The position numbers and the translations under genes are program-made. The notes under the pieces are model-generated. The model was not told where the DNA came from. It searched no databases and saw only the letters and a program-made list of their open reading frames with translations. 7,374 bases of DNA from Thermoleophilia bacterium (GTDB lineage Bacteria > Actinomycetota > Thermoleophilia > Gaiellales > Gaiellaceae), in assembly GCA_014534415.1 (NCBI GenBank), contig JACVRM010000107.1, positions 1 through 7,374 of the forward strand. Direction: 5' to 3'. This document shows, piece by piece, positions 6,343-7,374 of the stretch (position 1 is its first letter; every line of letters starts with the position of its first letter).

Positions 6343-7374
6343 CGCGTCTGAACACGAGCACGCCGTCGTCTGCGGCGACGATGCGCCAGCGCGGGTCACG
6401 GCGCAGCCGCGCGATCGCCCGGCGCCCCTTCTCGCCGGCTGCCGAGCGGTCGAGCAGGCTAGGCCTCGTCTCGTCGACCGCTACCCACCCCGCGCCCGTC
6501 ACGCGCGGGAAACTCAGCACGCGGCGGCGGGCCGACAGGTGCGCGCCGAGGGTGTTCGTCGCGCTGACGGTCGCTCCGTCAGGGATGCGCTCGAGCAGGC
6601 GCGCCGAGCGCCGGTCGTGCTCCGACACGCGTACCAGCTGAGCCGGCCGCGCTGCGCCGCCCGGCAGGGCATGCCACACGGGCAGCGCACCGAGCCGGTA
6701 GTTGGCGGCGAGTGCAGCGGCGACTACTACGAGCGCGGCCGCGGTGGGGCGCGGCAGCCGCGCCGCGCCGAAGACCGCCGCGACGACGAGGCCGGGTGTG
6801 ACGCCCGCGGCGTAGTGGTGCTCGACCGACGTCTGGTTCTCGACCGAGGACAGCAGGTTGAGCGCGAGGTCCGGCAGCGCCACGAGCACGGCGAGCGGCG
6901 CCGCCAGTGAGGCGCCGGCGAGCGGGAGCACGAGGGCGGCGAGGTAGCTCAGGCCGCGCGCGTCGAACCCCTCGGCGAGGAGATGTCCGGGGTCGGTTAC
7001 CGCCGTCTCGAGGACGCCGGCCGGCGATCCGCCTACTTCGCGGTAACGGCCGTAGAATGGCGACTCGCCCTCGCTGAAGTGCGGGACGACGACTTCGACC
7101 GCGACCACGGCGGTCGCCGTCCCGAGCAGCGCGATCGCCGCGCCGGCCGCCCAGCGGCGCCGCGCGAGCGCGTACCAGATACCCATCGCCGCGATCACCA
7201 GCGGGATCTGCTCCTTGCCGAGCGCCGCCGCGCCGGCGAAGAGGGCGAACGGCAGCAGCCGATGCTCGTCGAGGTACCAGAACGCGAAGAGCAGCAGCGG
7301 GCAGCTGACCGTGACCGGATGGAACTCGCTGAGCGTCGCCCACTCGAGCGGCGGGTACAGCAGGTAGGCGAGCG
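6293..7374 (-). CDS. DUF2079 family membrane protein (5' end outside window)
   Basis: C-terminal 359 residues of a polytopic membrane protein of the DUF2079 family (PF09852), thought to share the GT-C glycosyltransferase-like fold; function unknown. The frame stays open to the right edge, where LLYPPLEWATLSEFHPVT is already mid-protein, so the true start lies outside. Family landmarks are EFHP (16-19), GKEQIP (52-57) and NLLSSVENQTSVEHHYAAG (172-190). About five hydrophobic segments are visible. From about residue 250 a soluble tail follows, with RIPDGATVSATNTLGAHLS (262-280). It ends in a strand-rich segment, IVAADDGVLVFRR, and a short Arg/Gly/Pro extension. Transcribed leftward, it converges on the MptB-like gene with a 50-bp overlap of coding ends. 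GTG 7198 could be mistaken for a start, but upstream codons clearly continue the protein. Confidence 0.88.
   Translation of the reverse strand, partial: LAYLLYPPLEWATLSEFHPVTVSCPLLLFAFWYLDEHRLLPFALFAGAAALGKEQIPLVIAAMGIWYALARRRWAAGAAIALLGTATAVVAVEVVVPHFSEGESPFYGRYREVGGSPAGVLETAVTDPGHLLAEGFDARGLSYLAALVLPLAGASLAAPLAVLVALPDLALNLLSSVENQTSVEHHYAAGVTPGLVVAAVFGAARLPRPTAAALVVVAAALAANYRLGALPVWHALPGGAARPAQLVRVSEHDRRSARLLERIPDGATVSATNTLGAHLSARRRVLSFPRVTGAGWVAVDETRPSLLDRSAAGEKGRRAIARLRRDPRWRIVAADDGVLVFRRVRAGRPAAGGRPTARS

Noticed and set aside
6364..6380. Seven-pair hairpin (CGTCGTC-TGC-GGCGACG) 22 bp after the MptB-like stop, considered as a terminator
   Set aside because: It has a G-T wobble, no T-run, and lies inside the DUF2079 coding sequence, where it simply encodes AADDG; chance is likely in this composition.
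1..7374. CRISPR arrays, insertion sequences, tRNAs, phage or defence genes
   Set aside because: No regularly spaced repeats, transposase or nuclease motifs, tRNA-like cloverleaf or composition shift was seen on either strand.

Overview
This is GC-rich chromosomal DNA in which every convincing gene has the strong G/C third-position bias of high-GC actinobacteria. The gene content (an Arg-rich class A penicillin-binding protein, DUF2203 and DUF2079 proteins, and MptB-like and PIG-V-like mannosyltransferases) suggests the Actinomycetota, most likely the class Thermoleophilia (Gaiellales/Solirubrobacterales). That placement is inferred from protein style and is not proven. I see no rRNA, tRNA, CRISPR array, insertion sequence, phage gene or integration site.

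Layout. A leftward pair occupies 1-1782: a PIG-V-type membrane mannosyltransferase followed by a HAD-IA hydrolase that runs off the left edge. A 22-bp divergent gap (1783-1804) carries candidate promoters for both directions. A rightward run follows (1805-6342): DUF2203 protein, three-segment MscS-type mechanosensitive channel, class A PBP (bifunctional peptidoglycan synthase), and an MptB/DUF2029-like polytopic mannosyltransferase. A leftward DUF2079 membrane protein, cut by the right edge, meets the last of these tail to tail with a 50-bp overlap. There is no gene-free stretch over 100 bp.

How the genes may work together. The rightward run looks like an envelope operon. The channel and the PBP overlap by four bases (GTGA) and the PBP has a good Shine-Dalgarno sequence inside the channel gene, so their translation is probably coupled, pairing turgor relief with wall synthesis. 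Three different membrane proteins of the GT-C type (PIG-V-like, MptB-like, DUF2079) lie within 7 kb around the PBP, which suggests export or lipid-linked glycosylation of envelope polymers. Their substrates cannot be read from sequence.

The region is mostly recognisable core-type envelope metabolism rather than an obvious new defence or mobile system. The points most worth a second look are the unclear N-terminus of the MptB-like protein, the back-to-back near-leaderless promoters at 1768-1805, the Tyr/Asp-rich C-terminal tail of the PBP, and the channel-PBP coupling.
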